DNA of 64,000 nt from Nitrincola alkalisediminis (GTDB taxonomy: Bacteria > Pseudomonadota > Gammaproteobacteria > Pseudomonadales > Balneatricaceae). The notes under the pieces are model-generated. The model did not search any database, was not told where the DNA came from, and saw only the letters and a program-made list of their open reading frames with translations. Location: contig NZ_VYTY01000002.1 in NCBI RefSeq assembly GCF_009821115.1, forward strand, positions 372,001 through 436,000. Reading direction: 5' to 3'. The translations under genes and the position numbers were made by a program. Of the stretch, positions 33,924-44,507 are shown one piece after another. The number at the start of each line of letters is the position of its first letter. Position 1 is the first letter of the stretch.

Positions 33924-33937
33924 TTCTATCCTTGTGC
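33912..33937. other. Hairpin at the yciK stop codon
   Basis: GCACAAGGATA and TATCCTTGTGC are perfect 11-base arms with the loop ATTC. The upstream arm covers the end of yciK. There is no T run on either side, so it may protect the 3' end or give weak termination between the convergent yciK and rluB. Confidence 0.5.
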
Positions 33938-33958
33938 TCCAAACACCGAGGCTAAAAA

Positions 33959-34870
33959 TTAACGCCCAGCCCCTCGTTTACCTACAGACCTAGGCCGCTT
34001 CTTAGGCTTCTCAGCCTTCTGTGGTCGGTTCTGGTCACCGCCCTTGGCAACCTGCCTGACTTTTTGATTTTTATACCGACGCACATCCTCATCTTTCTGA
34101 GCAGGTGTGCGTACAAACTTTACTCGATCAACGTCAAGATTTACTTCAGCCGCCAGCATATTGCATTCTTTTTGACTGAGTTCTCGCCAGGTTCCAACCT
34201 TTACTTCACTGGGAAGAAAAACTGGACCAAACCGGACACGCTTCAAACGGTTAACCTGTATACCTTGCGATTCCCATAAACGGCGAACTTCACGATTACG
34301 CCCTTCCATCAGCACACAGTGAAACCATTTGTTCGCCCCCTCTCCGTCAAAGAAGCGGACATCCGTGAACTTAGCCATACCATCTTCTAACAACACGCCC
34401 TGCTTTAACCGCCCCAACATGTCATCGTCGACTTCGCCTAATACACGTGCCGCATACTCACGATCTATTTGAGCAGACGGGTGCATCAACAGATTTGCCA
34501 ACTCACCATCGGTTGTAAAAATTAACAACCCCGTGGTATTGATATCCAAACGGCCGACCACAATCCAACGCCCTTGCTTAAGAGGAGGCAAGGAATCAAA
34601 GACAGTGGGACGCCCTTCAGGGTCATGACGTGTACACACCTCACCCAACGGCTTATTGTAAATCAATACACGACGCGGAACATGACCTGAAAAAATCAAG
34701 TCAATCTTACGGCCATCCAGGGTTACTTTATCCGAAGGCCCAACTCGATCACCAAGCGTGGCAAGCGAATCATTAATTGTAAGCCTTTTTTCTTCTATCC
34801 AACGCTCCATCTCACGACGTGAGCCAAAACCGGAGCGCGCCAATACTTTTTGTAACTTTTCGTTTTCCAC
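33959..34870 (-). CDS. rluB: RluB, 23S rRNA pseudouridine synthase
   Basis: RluB makes a pseudouridine (2605 in E. coli) in the 23S rRNA peptidyl-transferase region. The 303-residue protein has an N-terminal S4 domain (LQKVLARSGFGSRREMERWI) and the RsuA-type catalytic domain with the Asp in GRLDINTTGLLIFTTDGELAN. A basic Lys/Arg-rich tail completes it, as in RluB. It is in the same yci neighbourhood as in E. coli (yciK, rluB, yciO, rnm). Confidence 0.94.
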   Translation of the reverse strand: MENEKLQKVLARSGFGSRREMERWIEEKRLTINDSLATLGDRVGPSDKVTLDGRKIDLIFSGHVPRRVLIYNKPLGEVCTRHDPEGRPTVFDSLPPLKQGRWIVVGRLDINTTGLLIFTTDGELANLLMHPSAQIDREYAARVLGEVDDDMLGRLKQGVLLEDGMAKFTDVRFFDGEGANKWFHCVLMEGRNREVRRLWESQGIQVNRLKRVRFGPVFLPSEVKVGTWRELSQKECNMLAAEVNLDVDRVKFVRTPAQKDEDVRRYKNQKVRQVAKGGDQNRPQKAEKPKKRPRSVGKRGAGR

Positions 34871-34903
34871 TGACGCTACCTTAATTGTTCAACTATTTGA
34901 TTA

Positions 34904-35299
34904 TTAATCAACAGTTGGAAGATTTTCTTTAGAGATGCCTTTTGCATCCATGTATTCTTGGAATATAACGGGTGTACGACCACGTCCAGACCACTCATGC
35001 ACTTTGCCTTCGTCATCTGTAATAACGTATTTAGCTTTTACACTTTTACGCGGAGTTGACTCAACCAAGTCAGCAAGATCGTTTAGATCAATACCTGCTT
35101 CTTTCATCGCCAAACGGATTTGTTCGATTTTTTCAACGCGTGCTTTCTCTTCAGCTTCGCGCTTAGCTTCCTCTTCCTTACGCTCAGTATAAATTTCGTT
35201 AAGGTCCCCTAAAACCTTTTCAATTTCAAGCAGAGACAGCTCTTGACATTGTTTTCTTAGAGAATTTTTACGCGTCAGGTTTTTAATAAAATCAGACAT
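34904..35299 (-). CDS. H-NS-family nucleoid protein
   Basis: This 131-residue protein has an N-terminal coiled-coil oligomerisation segment (about residues 20-70, rich in Glu/Lys/Arg). A C-terminal H-NS DNA-binding domain follows, with VHEWSGRGRTPVIFQEYM, the W-x-G-x-G-R-x-P motif that enters the AT minor groove. It likely silences AT-rich DNA. It stands between rluB and yciO, a place not occupied by hns in E. coli. Confidence 0.87.
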   Translation of the reverse strand: MSDFIKNLTRKNSLRKQCQELSLLEIEKVLGDLNEIYTERKEEEAKREAEEKARVEKIEQIRLAMKEAGIDLNDLADLVESTPRKSVKAKYVITDDEGKVHEWSGRGRTPVIFQEYMDAKGISKENLPTVD

Positions 35300-35381
35300 A
35301 GTGCTTCCTTTAAAAGACTTTTAGAGTTACAGACTGGTATATTATATAGCGCAATTAAAAAATGTATAAGTAGCTCAGGCC

Positions 35382-36002
35382 TTAATTAAAAAAAGAAACA
35401 TCACCCGCACCCACTCTAACCACCTCAGGCACATCATTGACTAAATTAACGACCGTTGTTGCCTCCATACCACAAAACCCTCCATCTATGACAAGATCAA
35501 CATGATGTTGCAGTGATTCGCGAATATCGTAGGGATCTGTCAATGGCATTTCTTCGCCAGGAAGCATTAAAGATGTGCTCATAATCGGCTCACCCAATTC
35601 TCTCAGCAACTCTGTGACAATATTATTGGCCGGAACGCGTATACCAATAGTACGACGTTTAGGATGCAACAGCCTTCTCGGCACTTCGCTTGTCGCATTC
35701 AGAATAAATGTATAAGCACCAGGCGTATGCGCTTTAAGCAAACGATAAACACTGTTATCAACCTTAGCGTACGTTGATATAACCGATAGATCACTACACA
35801 CTAGGGTAAAGTTATGCTTATCATCCAACTGACGTATTTGCTTAATTCTTTCCATCGCCTGCTTATCACCAAGACAGCAACCCAAGGCATACGCGCAGTC
35901 CGTAGGGTAAACAATAACGCCACCCTTCTTAAGAATTTCTACGGCCTGAGCAACCAAACGCTTTTGCGGATTGTCAGGGTGTATTTGAAACAATTGACTC
36001 AC
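35382..36002 (-). CDS. yciO: YciO, Sua5/YciO/YrdC-family protein
   Basis: This is 206 residues, identical in length to E. coli YciO and similar throughout: SQLFQIHPDNPQKRL, GGVIVYPTDCAYALGC, RRLLHPKRRTIGIRVP, STSLMLPGEE. The family is related to the threonylcarbamoyl-AMP synthase TsaC/Sua5, but YciO is shorter than Sua5 and its cellular role is not settled. It sits upstream of rluB and downstream of rnm, as in E. coli. Confidence 0.92.
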   Translation of the reverse strand: MSQLFQIHPDNPQKRLVAQAVEILKKGGVIVYPTDCAYALGCCLGDKQAMERIKQIRQLDDKHNFTLVCSDLSVISTYAKVDNSVYRLLKAHTPGAYTFILNATSEVPRRLLHPKRRTIGIRVPANNIVTELLRELGEPIMSTSLMLPGEEMPLTDPYDIRESLQHHVDLVIDGGFCGMEATTVVNLVNDVPEVVRVGAGDVSFFN

Positions 36003-36046
36003 AGATCATCCCCTTTAGGATAAAAAACAGCCCATAATGAATCTAA

Positions 36047-36883
36047 TTATAACAGCAAACGATTCAAAACATGCTGTTCATTAACCTCTAATGCAGGAAA
36101 ACGCCCCGGCAATGTCCAAGCATTAAATGAATTATGAAAATCACTCCCCGCCGACATCAACAAATCCTGCTGAGTCGCCAGCTTAATCAATTCACGCCCC
36201 TGATCCGGATTCAAACCAGGATAACCCACTTCTATTCCCTCTCCGCCTACTTTTTTAAAGTCAGCCACCAACTCTCTCAACTTCGTAAATGTCATTTTGT
36301 ACTTAGTGGGATGAGCTATAACGGCAATACCACCCGCCTGGCGAATAAACTCAACAGAACGCCTCAAATCAGGCCACAATGCTTTCACATCTCCAACTTT
36401 GTTTTGCCCCAAATAGTGATCAAACGCTTCCTGCAATGTTTTAACGTTTCTTAGCTTAACCAGCGCTTTAGCAAAATGAGGGCGCCCTATCTGCCCTCCT
36501 TCTGAATAACGCATAGCCAAGTCAAATATAGACGCATCTACACCTTTTTTGATTAAGCGCTCGGAGATACGCTCCGCCCTTTCCTGCCTCAAACAAAACA
36601 ACTCTGCTTGATAGTCATTAACTCCCTCAAAAGCATCATCCAACCCCAACCCCAATATATGAATTGAGCGACGATTCCATAAACAGGTCAACTCAGTTCC
36701 CACAATTAAATTAAGGCCAATCTGCTCAGCGGCCAACCTCGCCTCATTAATTCCCGCCAATGTATCGTGATCCGTCAAAGCCATCACCTGCACACCATTA
36801 GCGGCACACAAGCTGACCAGTTCAGCAGGAGCTAAGGCTCCATCCGATGCACGACTGTGCAAATGCAAATCATAGTGAATCAT
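36047..36883 (-). CDS. rnm: Rnm (YciV/TrpH), PHP-domain 5'-3' exoribonuclease
   Basis: The 278-residue PHP-family phosphoesterase has the metal-binding motifs YDLHLHSRASDG, LTDHDTLAG, AHPTKY and GSDFH. In E. coli RNase AM matures the 5' ends of rRNA and degrades short RNA. The ATG at 36883 is chosen because GGAGGG lies just upstream. A TTG four codons earlier would place that ribosome site inside the gene. Gene order with yciO matches E. coli. Confidence 0.92.
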   Translation of the reverse strand: MIHYDLHLHSRASDGALAPAELVSLCAANGVQVMALTDHDTLAGINEARLAAEQIGLNLIVGTELTCLWNRRSIHILGLGLDDAFEGVNDYQAELFCLRQERAERISERLIKKGVDASIFDLAMRYSEGGQIGRPHFAKALVKLRNVKTLQEAFDHYLGQNKVGDVKALWPDLRRSVEFIRQAGGIAVIAHPTKYKMTFTKLRELVADFKKVGGEGIEVGYPGLNPDQGRELIKLATQQDLLMSAGSDFHNSFNAWTLPGRFPALEVNEQHVLNRLLL

Positions 36884-37100
36884 ATGTCCCTCCAAGCAAA
36901 AGGATTAAGCTCAAAAGGAGCGCCATTCCATAGGTATGTAATAGAAACAAACCTCAAATGCTGTACATTAAGTGTAACGTGAATTGGGTAATATATTGCA
37001 ATCATGTCAATAAAGGGATGATGATAGACCCGAGCATGGCATAAAATACTTATTTTTGAATAAAAATTGCTGACAAATACTTAAACAGGAGAGATGTCTA

Positions 37101-37400
37101 ATGTATTATGCAATAATAGCAGAGGATGTGGATAACAGCCTCGATGCCCGAATGAAGGCCAGACCCGCTCACTTAGAGCGATTACAGGCACTGAATTCTG
37201 AGGGCAGACTATTAATCGCTGGTCCGCATCCTGTCAATGACAGTGAAGAGCCCGGCCCGGCAGGCTTCTCTGGAAGTCTAATCGTAGCGGAGTTCGCTTC
37301 GTTACAAGCAGCAAAATCATGGGCCGATGACGATCCATACTTTGCTGCAGGGGTGTATAAAAGAGTTTTGGTTAAACCCTTCAAGAAGGTATTGCCCTGA
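37101..37400 (+). CDS. yciI: YciI-like protein
   Basis: The 99-residue ferredoxin-like-fold YciI protein begins [13 protein letters not shown] and shows [17 protein letters not shown] and [13 protein letters not shown], with the conserved His and Asp of the family (PF03795). Function is unproven. It has a clear AGGAGAG ribosome site 7 bases before the ATG, and stands alone, preceded by a 217-base gene-free region in which I see only AT-rich promoter-like sequence. Confidence 0.9.
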   Translation: MYYAIIAEDVDNSLDARMKARPAHLERLQALNSEGRLLIAGPHPVNDSEEPGPAGFSGSLIVAEFASLQAAKSWADDDPYFAAGVYKRVLVKPFKKVLP

Positions 37401-37472
37401 TCCCCGCAGGATCTGTTATACTTACTTGTGTAAATCTTAACCATACCTTTTAGACTGCCTGACAGGCTGTTT

Positions 37473-37492
37473 ACCTTAGGTTAAGGTATAAT
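37473..37492 (+). promoter_or_regulatory. Candidate promoter with overlapping inverted repeat before ompA-like gene
   Basis: TATAAT at 37487-37492 is a perfect -10 about 65 bases before the ATG. It directly adjoins the inverted repeat ACCTTA-GGT-TAAGGT (37473-37487, wholly upstream of the -10 apart from one shared base). No clear -35 is at the correct distance, so an activator binding the inverted repeat is possible. Confidence 0.4.
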
Positions 37493-37558
37493 GGGCTTTA
37501 ATAGGCTTTGACAATTAATTAAAAAGACCAACATCCAACCTGGCACAAGGAAATGATG

Positions 37559-38158
37559 ATGAAGAAAATTGCAATTGCTGCAGGCCTGGCCATGACTCTC
37601 GGCTTCTCTGCCGCTCAGGCTCAGGTTCCTGGTTATGCTGCTAACTCCAGCGACACTGTATGGCGCACCAGCTTCGGCGAGTGCTGGCAAACCTCTTCTT
37701 GGACCCCTGAAAAAGCGGTTCCAGGTTGTGCAGGCTATGTAGCTCAAGCCGAACCGGCTCCAGCTCCAGCTCCTGCTCCAGCTCCTGCTCCAGAAGTCGC
37801 TGATATCGATCGTAAATTCGCACTTTACTTCGATTTCGACAGCACCCGTGTAGGTGACATCTCTACGATTGTTAACCACATTGGTTCTTTGGCAACTGTT
37901 GAAAGCATCAGCCTAACAGGTCACGCTGACCGTATCGGTAACATGGCTTACAATGACCGTCTATCTCAACGTCGTGCAGATGCAGTTGCTGCTGCGCTTG
38001 CGAACGCTGGCGTAAACAGAAACTTGATGTCTACCAGTTCAATGGGTAGCCGCTCACCAGTTGCTAACTGCTCTGGCCGTGGCGCTGAATTGATTGCGTG
38101 CTTGCGCCCTGACCGTCGTGTAGACGTTGAAATCAAAGGCACTCGTCGCGGTCAATAA
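37559..38158 (+). CDS. Small OmpA-family outer-membrane / peptidoglycan-binding protein
   Basis: The 199-residue protein begins with a signal peptide (MKKIAIAAGLAMTLGFSAAQA, mature from about QVPGY). A short N-terminal region with a Cys pair (GECWQT, PGCAG), a (AlaPro)6 linker and a C-terminal OmpA peptidoglycan-binding domain (ALYFDFDST, LTGHADRIGNMAYNDRLSQRRADAV, RRVDVEIKG) follow. It lacks the 8-strand beta-barrel of full OmpA. Three ATGs are in tandem (37553, 37556, 37559); AAGGAA at 37547-37552 is best spaced for 37559. It is closed by a strong terminator. High expression is likely. Confidence 0.9.
   Translation: MKKIAIAAGLAMTLGFSAAQAQVPGYAANSSDTVWRTSFGECWQTSSWTPEKAVPGCAGYVAQAEPAPAPAPAPAPAPEVADIDRKFALYFDFDSTRVGDISTIVNHIGSLATVESISLTGHADRIGNMAYNDRLSQRRADAVAAALANAGVNRNLMSTSSMGSRSPVANCSGRGAELIACLRPDRRVDVEIKGTRRGQ
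37757..37792 (+). repeat. 6-bp tandem repeat GCTCCW encoding the Ala-Pro linker
   Basis: Six units of GCTCCA or GCTCCT in tandem encode (AlaPro)6 in the OmpA-like protein. Units are in frame, so copy-number slippage would change linker length by two residues without breaking the gene. Confidence 0.92.
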
Positions 38159-38172
38159 TGATTCGCTGACAC

Positions 38173-38201
38173 AAAAAAGCCACTTTTAAAGTGGCTTTTT
38201 T
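38173..38201. terminator. Bidirectional terminator between ompA-like gene and purL
   Basis: Two perfect 14-base arms around one central base read AAAAAAGCCAC... and end in six T. The structure terminates on either strand and serves the ompA-like gene and, more distantly, purL. Confidence 0.93.
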
Positions 38202-38265
38202 ATTGCCTGTCATTGACTAAATCAAAGAACAACCCCACCACCAAAGGCAGCAGGGCCATCAGTAA

Positions 38266-41200
38266 CTAACCAACAAACACTCTGGCGTTACGGAACATCC
38301 GCATCCAACTACCATCTTCGCTCCAATCACTTGGATACCAAGAGTTCTGGACAGCTCTAAACACACGTTCAGGATGAGGCATCATAATCGTGACACGTCC
38401 GTCCGGTGTTGTTACCCCTGCGATACCCAATGGAGATCCATTCGGGTTTGCTGGATAACTCTCAGTCACTTTGCCGTAGTTATCAACATAACGCAACGCG
38501 ATATCCGCCGATTGAGACAAGGCAGTGAGATGCTGATCATCTCTAAACTCCGCACGCCCCTCACCATGCGCAATCGCGATTGGCATCCGCGATCCTGACA
38601 TTCCTTGCAAGAAAATTGAGGCATTCTGTTGAACTTCAACCATCGCAACGCGCGCTTCAAACTGCTCCGAGCGATTACGCACAAAACGCGGCCAACGTTC
38701 GGCACCTGGAATAAGGCTATGCAAATTCGACATCATCTGACAGCCATTACACACGCCCAACGCAAAACTATCACGTCTTTCAAAAAATGCACTGAACTGA
38801 TCACGCGCCAACGAGTTGAACAAAATAGACTTTGCCCACCCCTCTCCAGCGCCCAACACATCTCCATAGGAGAAACCACCACAGGCAACAACACCCTGGA
38901 AGGCCTCTAACGAAATACGCCCCGCTAGAATATCACTCATATGGACATCAAGTGCCGCAAAACCTGCACGCTCAAAGGCCGCAGCCATTTCGACTTGACC
39001 ATTAACCCCCTGCTCACGCAGGATGGCAACCTTAGGACGAACACCCTTTGCAATAAAGGGCGCCGCTACATCTTCATCAATGGCATAGCTCAAAGACGCA
39101 TGCAGACCCGGATCATTTCGATCAAGAATGCGATCAAATTCCTGCTGAGCACACTCAGGGTTGTCTCTCAACATTTGAATCTGATACGAGGTTTCAGCCC
39201 AATAGCTTTGCAGCATTGAACGAGATTCACTGAAAATCTCTTCTTCATCAAAATAAAGATTGATCTGGTCATCATCGTTAATGTTACCGATCACACTGAC
39301 AAGATCGCCCAAACCGGCTGCCGTCAGCTCAGTGAGCACCATCTCAACATCAGAACGGCGAACCTGAATTACCGCACCCAACTCTTCAGCAAAGAGTGAG
39401 CGAACAATTTCATTCTGTTCTGAAGCCAACATATCCAAGCTAATATCTAAACCACAACGCCCAGCAAACGCCATTTCAACCAAGGTAACAAACACACCAC
39501 CGTCTGAACGGTCATGATAAGCCAACAACACACCTTGCTCGTTAAGCTCTTGAATGGCAGCAAAGAAAGACGCCAGCAAATATGGATCATCCACATCCGG
39601 TGCATCTTGTCCCACTTGATTATAGACTTGCGCCAATGCAGACAAACCTAAACGATTTTTGCCAGCACCCAAGTCAATCAAAATCAGATCCGTTTCGCCT
39701 TGATCCGTTTTCAACTGAGGCGTTAATGTTTTGCGTATGTCAACCACAGGCGCAAAGCCTGAAATAATTAATGACATCGGAGCCGTTACGCTCTTATTTT
39801 CACCATCTTCCGCCCAAACAGTACGCATCGACATAGAGTCTTTACCGACTGGAATGGTGATTCCCAACGCAGGGCATAAATCCATACCCACAGCGGCAAC
39901 AGCATCAAAGAGTTTTTCATCTTCGCCAGGATGTCCTGCTGCACACATCCAGTTGGCTGATAACTTAATATCCGAAATATCGTCTATGCGAGCCGCAGCC
40001 AGGTTAGTCAAAGTCTCGCCGATGGCAATCCGAGCTGAAGCAGGTGCATCAATCAAGGCCAAAGGTGTACGCTCACCCATTGCCATTGCCTCACCAGCAT
40101 AGGTGTCATAAGCTGCAGCCGTCACGGCGCAGTCAGCAACTGGAACCTGCCAAGGCCCAACCATCTGATCTCTTGCCACCATTCCCGTAATACTGCGATC
40201 ACCGATAGTGATCAGGAAAGACTTAGACGCTACCGCAGGTAACTTTAATACACGCTCAACCGCTTCTTCCAGCTCAATATCATCCGTCTCGAATGCTGGC
40301 AAGTCGTACGCTGAACGCTGAACACTACGGTGCATTTTTGGTGGTTTACCAAATAAAATACTCATTGGTAAATCGACAGGTTTCGATTCAAAATGCTGAT
40401 CGTTCAGGACAAGGTGGTGTTCATCCGTTGCTTCACCCACAATTGCGTATGGGCAACGCTCACGAGCGCAAATGGCCTCGAAGGTTTCGAGCTGATCGGG
40501 CGTAACCGCCAATACATACCGTTCTTGCGCTTCATTGCACCAGATTTCTAATGGCGACATTCCCGGCTCATCATTATTGATGTTGCGCAGCTCAAAACGC
40601 CCACCACGTCCACCGTCTTTAACCAGCTCTGGAAAAGCGTTGGATAAACCACCCGCACCGACGTCATGAATAAAGGCAATGGGGTTTTTGTCAGCCAACT
40701 GCCAGCAGCGATCGATCACTTCTTGACAGCGACGCTCCAGCTCTGGGTTTTCACGCTGAACCGATGCGAAATCCAGATCCTCCGCCGAGCTACCTGATGT
40801 CATTGAAGAAGCAGCACCGCCCCCAAGACCAATCAACATCGCAGGCCCACCTAAGCAGATCAGCTTCGCTCCGACAGGAATATCCCCTTTTTCAACATGC
40901 TCTGCTTTGATATTACCCATACCGCCCGCAATCATGATAGGCTTGTGGTATCCACGCACTTCATCACCGGCAGCTCCTGGCACCTGCTGCTCAAACGTTC
41001 TGAAGTAACCCGTTAAATTCGGACGACCAAACTCATTATTAAATGCAGCACCACCAATTGGGCCTTCAATCATGATATCCAGAGGCGTCACGATGCGCTC
41101 AGGCTTACCGTAATCAGACTCCCAAGGCTGTTCAAATCCAGGGATTTTCAAATCAGATACCGTAAAGCCCGTCAAACCTGCTTTCGGTTTTGCACCTTTA

Positions 41201-42168
41201 CCCGTTGCACCTTCATCACGGATCTCACCACCGGATCCCGTCGCAGCCCCTGGATGAGGTGCAATTGCTGTGGGATGGTTATGCGTCTCAACCTTCATTA
41301 ATATATGAATAGGCTCTTGATGATAGGCGTATTCAAGCGTCTGTGGCTCTGGATAAAAACGACCCGCTGTGGTGCCCTCAATAACGGCGGCATTGTCTTT
41401 GTATGCTGACAATACACGATCACCACTTTGCTCGTTAGTATTGCGGATCATCCCGAAGAGCGACTTCTCTTGTAGCTCACCATCTATTTCCCAACTTGCG
41501 TTGAAGATTTTATGGCGGCAGTGTTCAGAGTTTGCTTGAGCAAACATCATCAACTCTACATCCGTAGGATTACGCTTTAGCTCGACAAAACTACTGTAAA
41601 GATAGTCAATTTCATCTTCAGCTAACGCCAAGCCCAGTGTTGTATTGGCTTGCGAAAGTGCTTCTCGACCACCACTAAGAAGGTCAACACTGGCCAAAGG
41701 CCTTGGCGCTTCCTGCCGGAATAAACGCTGACCATCGTCCAGCGCAGCAAAAACGGATTGCGTCATGCGGTCATGCAGCAAGGCAGATATTTGATCTCGC
41801 TGATTTGAATTCAGTGCACTTTCAGCATGAATATAGTAGGCTAAACCCCGCTCAATTCGGCGGATCGACTTAAGCCCGCAGTTATGGGCGATATCGGTCG
41901 CTTTACTAGACCAAGGTGAAATGGTGCCTGGCCGCGGAATAACAAGAAACAGATCTCCATCTGGAACCTCTGTTTCACCCCGAGGTCCATAGGTCAGAAT
42001 CTGATCTAGCACCTTGTGCTCTTCTGAGCTCAATGCAGCTTCAGTATTTGCAAAGTGTATATATTCAGCATATACGCCTGTTACAGATGAATTCACCGAT
42101 TGTAACAAGGATAGCAACTTATCGTGGCGAAAAGCCGAGAGAGCGGGTGCTCCACGCAGAACGAGCAT
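38266..42168 (-). CDS. purL: PurL, phosphoribosylformylglycinamidine synthase (large form)
   Basis: PurL converts FGAR, glutamine and ATP to FGAM in purine synthesis. This is the single-chain proteobacterial form of 1300 residues: an N-terminal PurS-like domain ([16 protein letters not shown]), two AIR-synthase-like ATP domains ([22 protein letters not shown]; a second copy after residue ~640) and a C-terminal glutamine amidotransferase with [10 protein letters not shown] and the late MPHPERVFR. The ATG at 42168 gives the family start; the frame runs 14 codons further without homology. It is divergent from mltF. Confidence 0.97.
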   Translation of the reverse strand: MLVLRGAPALSAFRHDKLLSLLQSVNSSVTGVYAEYIHFANTEAALSSEEHKVLDQILTYGPRGETEVPDGDLFLVIPRPGTISPWSSKATDIAHNCGLKSIRRIERGLAYYIHAESALNSNQRDQISALLHDRMTQSVFAALDDGQRLFRQEAPRPLASVDLLSGGREALSQANTTLGLALAEDEIDYLYSSFVELKRNPTDVELMMFAQANSEHCRHKIFNASWEIDGELQEKSLFGMIRNTNEQSGDRVLSAYKDNAAVIEGTTAGRFYPEPQTLEYAYHQEPIHILMKVETHNHPTAIAPHPGAATGSGGEIRDEGATGKGAKPKAGLTGFTVSDLKIPGFEQPWESDYGKPERIVTPLDIMIEGPIGGAAFNNEFGRPNLTGYFRTFEQQVPGAAGDEVRGYHKPIMIAGGMGNIKAEHVEKGDIPVGAKLICLGGPAMLIGLGGGAASSMTSGSSAEDLDFASVQRENPELERRCQEVIDRCWQLADKNPIAFIHDVGAGGLSNAFPELVKDGGRGGRFELRNINNDEPGMSPLEIWCNEAQERYVLAVTPDQLETFEAICARERCPYAIVGEATDEHHLVLNDQHFESKPVDLPMSILFGKPPKMHRSVQRSAYDLPAFETDDIELEEAVERVLKLPAVASKSFLITIGDRSITGMVARDQMVGPWQVPVADCAVTAAAYDTYAGEAMAMGERTPLALIDAPASARIAIGETLTNLAAARIDDISDIKLSANWMCAAGHPGEDEKLFDAVAAVGMDLCPALGITIPVGKDSMSMRTVWAEDGENKSVTAPMSLIISGFAPVVDIRKTLTPQLKTDQGETDLILIDLGAGKNRLGLSALAQVYNQVGQDAPDVDDPYLLASFFAAIQELNEQGVLLAYHDRSDGGVFVTLVEMAFAGRCGLDISLDMLASEQNEIVRSLFAEELGAVIQVRRSDVEMVLTELTAAGLGDLVSVIGNINDDDQINLYFDEEEIFSESRSMLQSYWAETSYQIQMLRDNPECAQQEFDRILDRNDPGLHASLSYAIDEDVAAPFIAKGVRPKVAILREQGVNGQVEMAAAFERAGFAALDVHMSDILAGRISLEAFQGVVACGGFSYGDVLGAGEGWAKSILFNSLARDQFSAFFERRDSFALGVCNGCQMMSNLHSLIPGAERWPRFVRNRSEQFEARVAMVEVQQNASIFLQGMSGSRMPIAIAHGEGRAEFRDDQHLTALSQSADIALRYVDNYGKVTESYPANPNGSPLGIAGVTTPDGRVTIMMPHPERVFRAVQNSWYPSDWSEDGSWMRMFRNARVFVG

Positions 42169-42277
42169 GTCGATTTCGAGCCTCTTTTGGTACCTGCCTC
42201 GTGCAGGCATTAACAGCGGGAAATTAAGTGTATAGTTTACCTGATCTGAGGCACTGGATACCAGAAAAGCAGAGACT

Positions 42278-43762
42278 ATGTTATTTACTACGAAGCCTCA
42301 TCCCTTACGGGAGCTGATACTCTTTGTGTCAGTCGTCATTTTTATGTTCTCACTGGTAATGATCAGTCTTCGATCATCAACCCAGCTTGATTATATCAGA
42401 GATCAAGGCATTCTTCGCGTCGCCACCATTAATAATCCAATGACCTACTACCTTGAGCGCGGCGAAGCCGTCGGCTTTGAATATGAACTGACCAAGGCCT
42501 TTGCCGATCACCTCGGCGTTGAGCTAGAACTGTACATCAGCAAAGACTTAAACGAACTCTTTTCGTTACTCAATCAACGCAGCGCTCATTTTATCGCTGC
42601 AAACTTGTTAAACACCGATCAACGCTTAAATCAATTGATTCCCGGCCCCACCTATCGCGAATCGGCACCGTCGGTTATCTATCGTACTCGCCAAGGGTTT
42701 AAAGCCCCTAAATCCATTGAACAACTCTATGGAAAATCGATTGCCATCCTTGCGAATTCTAGCTATGCAGACATATTAGAGCAAATCCAACAGGAGCATT
42801 CTGAACTCACTTGGGAGGAGCGAGAAAACCAAGATATGATCGATCTTCTGCGCTCAGTGCATAACCAAGAGCTGGACTTCACCTTAATCGACTCCTATTT
42901 TTTTAATACTCAGCGCTCTTTTTTTCCAGGCCTTCGCAAAGCCTTCGCCTTGGGTGACCCCAAACCTATCAGCTGGTTTTTAACCAAAAGTAACGACACC
43001 TCTCTTCTGAAAGAGATGTATCGCTTTTTCGCTTTAGAAGAGACTCAGACGCTAATCGCAACACTGGAAGCCCGTTACTTTTCACAACAAAATCCGTTGA
43101 ATTTTTTTGACACTCTTTCGTTTCGAAAACACCTAGAAGAACGACTCGTACCCCTAGAGCCTTATTTTAAGAATGCATCCAATGAAACTGGATTTGCGTG
43201 GGAGCTACTGGCCGCCCTTGGCTATCAGGAATCTCATTGGAACCCTGATGCTGTTTCAGCCACCGGCGTTAGAGGCATCATGATGCTGACACACGCAGCC
43301 GCAAGCGAAGTGGATGTTGAGGATCGCACCGACCCTGAACAAAGCATCATGGGCGGCGCGCGCTATCTGCAACAAATGAAACGCCGAATTCCCGATCGAA
43401 TACCCGAACCCGATCACACATGGTTTGCTCTCGCTGCCTATAATATAGGATATGGACACCTTCTTGACGCGCGACGACTTACGCAACAAAAGGGCAAAAA
43501 CCCTGATCGCTGGGAGGATGTTCGCTTACACCTGCCTCTGCTGGCACAAGAACGTTACTACAGCCAACTGCGGCACGGATACGCACGTGGACATGAACCT
43601 GTGCAGTATGTAGATAACATTATTAAGTACATGGATATTTTACAGTGGGAATTACAAAGCAATTCAATTCTAGAGCAGTTCAGCACCTTACCACCCTTAT
43701 CGGAAGACAGTCTGCAAGACATTAGCGAACGCGTGCTTAGGAATTTTGCGCCAAGCCTTTAA
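42278..43762 (+). CDS. mltF: MltF, membrane-bound lytic murein transglycosylase F
   Basis: The 494-residue protein has an N-terminal membrane anchor or signal ([18 protein letters not shown]), an SBP_bac_3 regulatory domain at ~40-270 ([26 protein letters not shown]), and a lytic transglycosylase SLT domain at ~290-450. The catalytic Glu is in [14 protein letters not shown], with GVRGIMMLT and AAYNIGYGH. The mltF-purL divergent pair is conserved in gammaproteobacteria. Its 3' end overlaps tadA on the other strand by 26 bases. Confidence 0.95.
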   Translation: MLFTTKPHPLRELILFVSVVIFMFSLVMISLRSSTQLDYIRDQGILRVATINNPMTYYLERGEAVGFEYELTKAFADHLGVELELYISKDLNELFSLLNQRSAHFIAANLLNTDQRLNQLIPGPTYRESAPSVIYRTRQGFKAPKSIEQLYGKSIAILANSSYADILEQIQQEHSELTWEERENQDMIDLLRSVHNQELDFTLIDSYFFNTQRSFFPGLRKAFALGDPKPISWFLTKSNDTSLLKEMYRFFALEETQTLIATLEARYFSQQNPLNFFDTLSFRKHLEERLVPLEPYFKNASNETGFAWELLAALGYQESHWNPDAVSATGVRGIMMLTHAAASEVDVEDRTDPEQSIMGGARYLQQMKRRIPDRIPEPDHTWFALAAYNIGYGHLLDARRLTQQKGKNPDRWEDVRLHLPLLAQERYYSQLRHGYARGHEPVQYVDNIIKYMDILQWELQSNSILEQFSTLPPLSEDSLQDISERVLRNFAPSL

Positions 43763-44234
43763 GGCGCTTTTGTTCTTCACGACGGCGCCGAAAAAACTGG
43801 CTAATTAACTCGCTAGACTCTGCTGCCAACACACCGCCAATCACGTCGGGCTTGTGATTGAGATGCGCCAACGAGAGCGCTTGAAGCTGACTGATAAGGG
43901 CTCCTGCCTTGGGCTCTAATGCCCCATAAATCACTCGCCTGATACGGGCATGAACAATAGCACCTGCACACATCATGCAAGGCTCAAGCGTCACATAAAG
44001 ATCCGCATTCACCAATCGATAGTTTTGCACCGCTAAGGCAGCCTCACGTAAGGCGATCACCTCCGCATGCGCACAAGGATCATGCCCCGTGATCGGGCGA
44101 TTCCAACCTCGCCCGATTATCTGCCCATCCAAAACAACTAAAGCCCCAACAGGCACCTCGCCTAGATCGGCCGCATGCTGAGCCAAGTCCAAGGCTTGCC
44201 TCATCCATTGTTGATCGGTTTGTTCAGTCGACAT
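43737..44234 (-). CDS. tadA: TadA, tRNA-specific adenosine deaminase
   Basis: TadA makes inosine at position 34 of tRNA-Arg. The 165-residue protein has the zinc motifs HAEVIALREA and PCMMCAGAI with the catalytic Glu, and GEVPVGALVV. The ATG at 44234 gives MSTEQTDQQWMRQAL; the longer frame to 44285 adds 17 residues with no family similarity. The convergent overlap with mltF (26 bases) is unusual but both ends look genuine. Confidence 0.94.
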   Translation of the reverse strand: MSTEQTDQQWMRQALDLAQHAADLGEVPVGALVVLDGQIIGRGWNRPITGHDPCAHAEVIALREAALAVQNYRLVNADLYVTLEPCMMCAGAIVHARIRRVIYGALEPKAGALISQLQALSLAHLNHKPDVIGGVLAAESSELISQFFRRRREEQKRLKGLAQNS

Positions 44235-44473
44235 AGCTGTTATAGATTCACTTGATACCAAACGAAAAAATGTATTTACAATCAATACGTAAGCGCACTT
44301 GGATTAAGCTTGATTGTGAGGTTGTGATTATACGTGAGTTCTGCGTTGTTTCCATTCGGTTTTTTGAAATGAGCGCTTAAAGGCACTTCTATATTTTTGA
44401 TTGGTCACTCCCACCGACTCTATCACCTAGACCAAACCAGCTAGTCTTTACCCATTTCTATTCATGCTGTAAC

Positions 44474-44485
44474 ATACCCCCCTAT
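44474..44485. promoter_or_regulatory. RcnR/DmeR-type operator
   Basis: ATA-CCCCCC-TAT is a six-C tract flanked by inverted ATA/TAT, 22 bases before the regulator start. G/C tracts flanked by TA-rich inverted repeats are the known recognition form of RcnR/CsoR-family repressors. It overlaps or abuts possible -10 hexamers TATACT (44483-44488) and TACAAT (44499-44504). Confidence 0.65.
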
Positions 44486-44507
44486 ACTATATTTGGGATA
44501 CAATCTT

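Noticed and set aside
43737-43762. 26-base overlap of mltF and tadA as a sign of a wrong end
   Set aside because: Both proteins have family-typical ends and no frameshift is evident; convergent overlap accepted as real.
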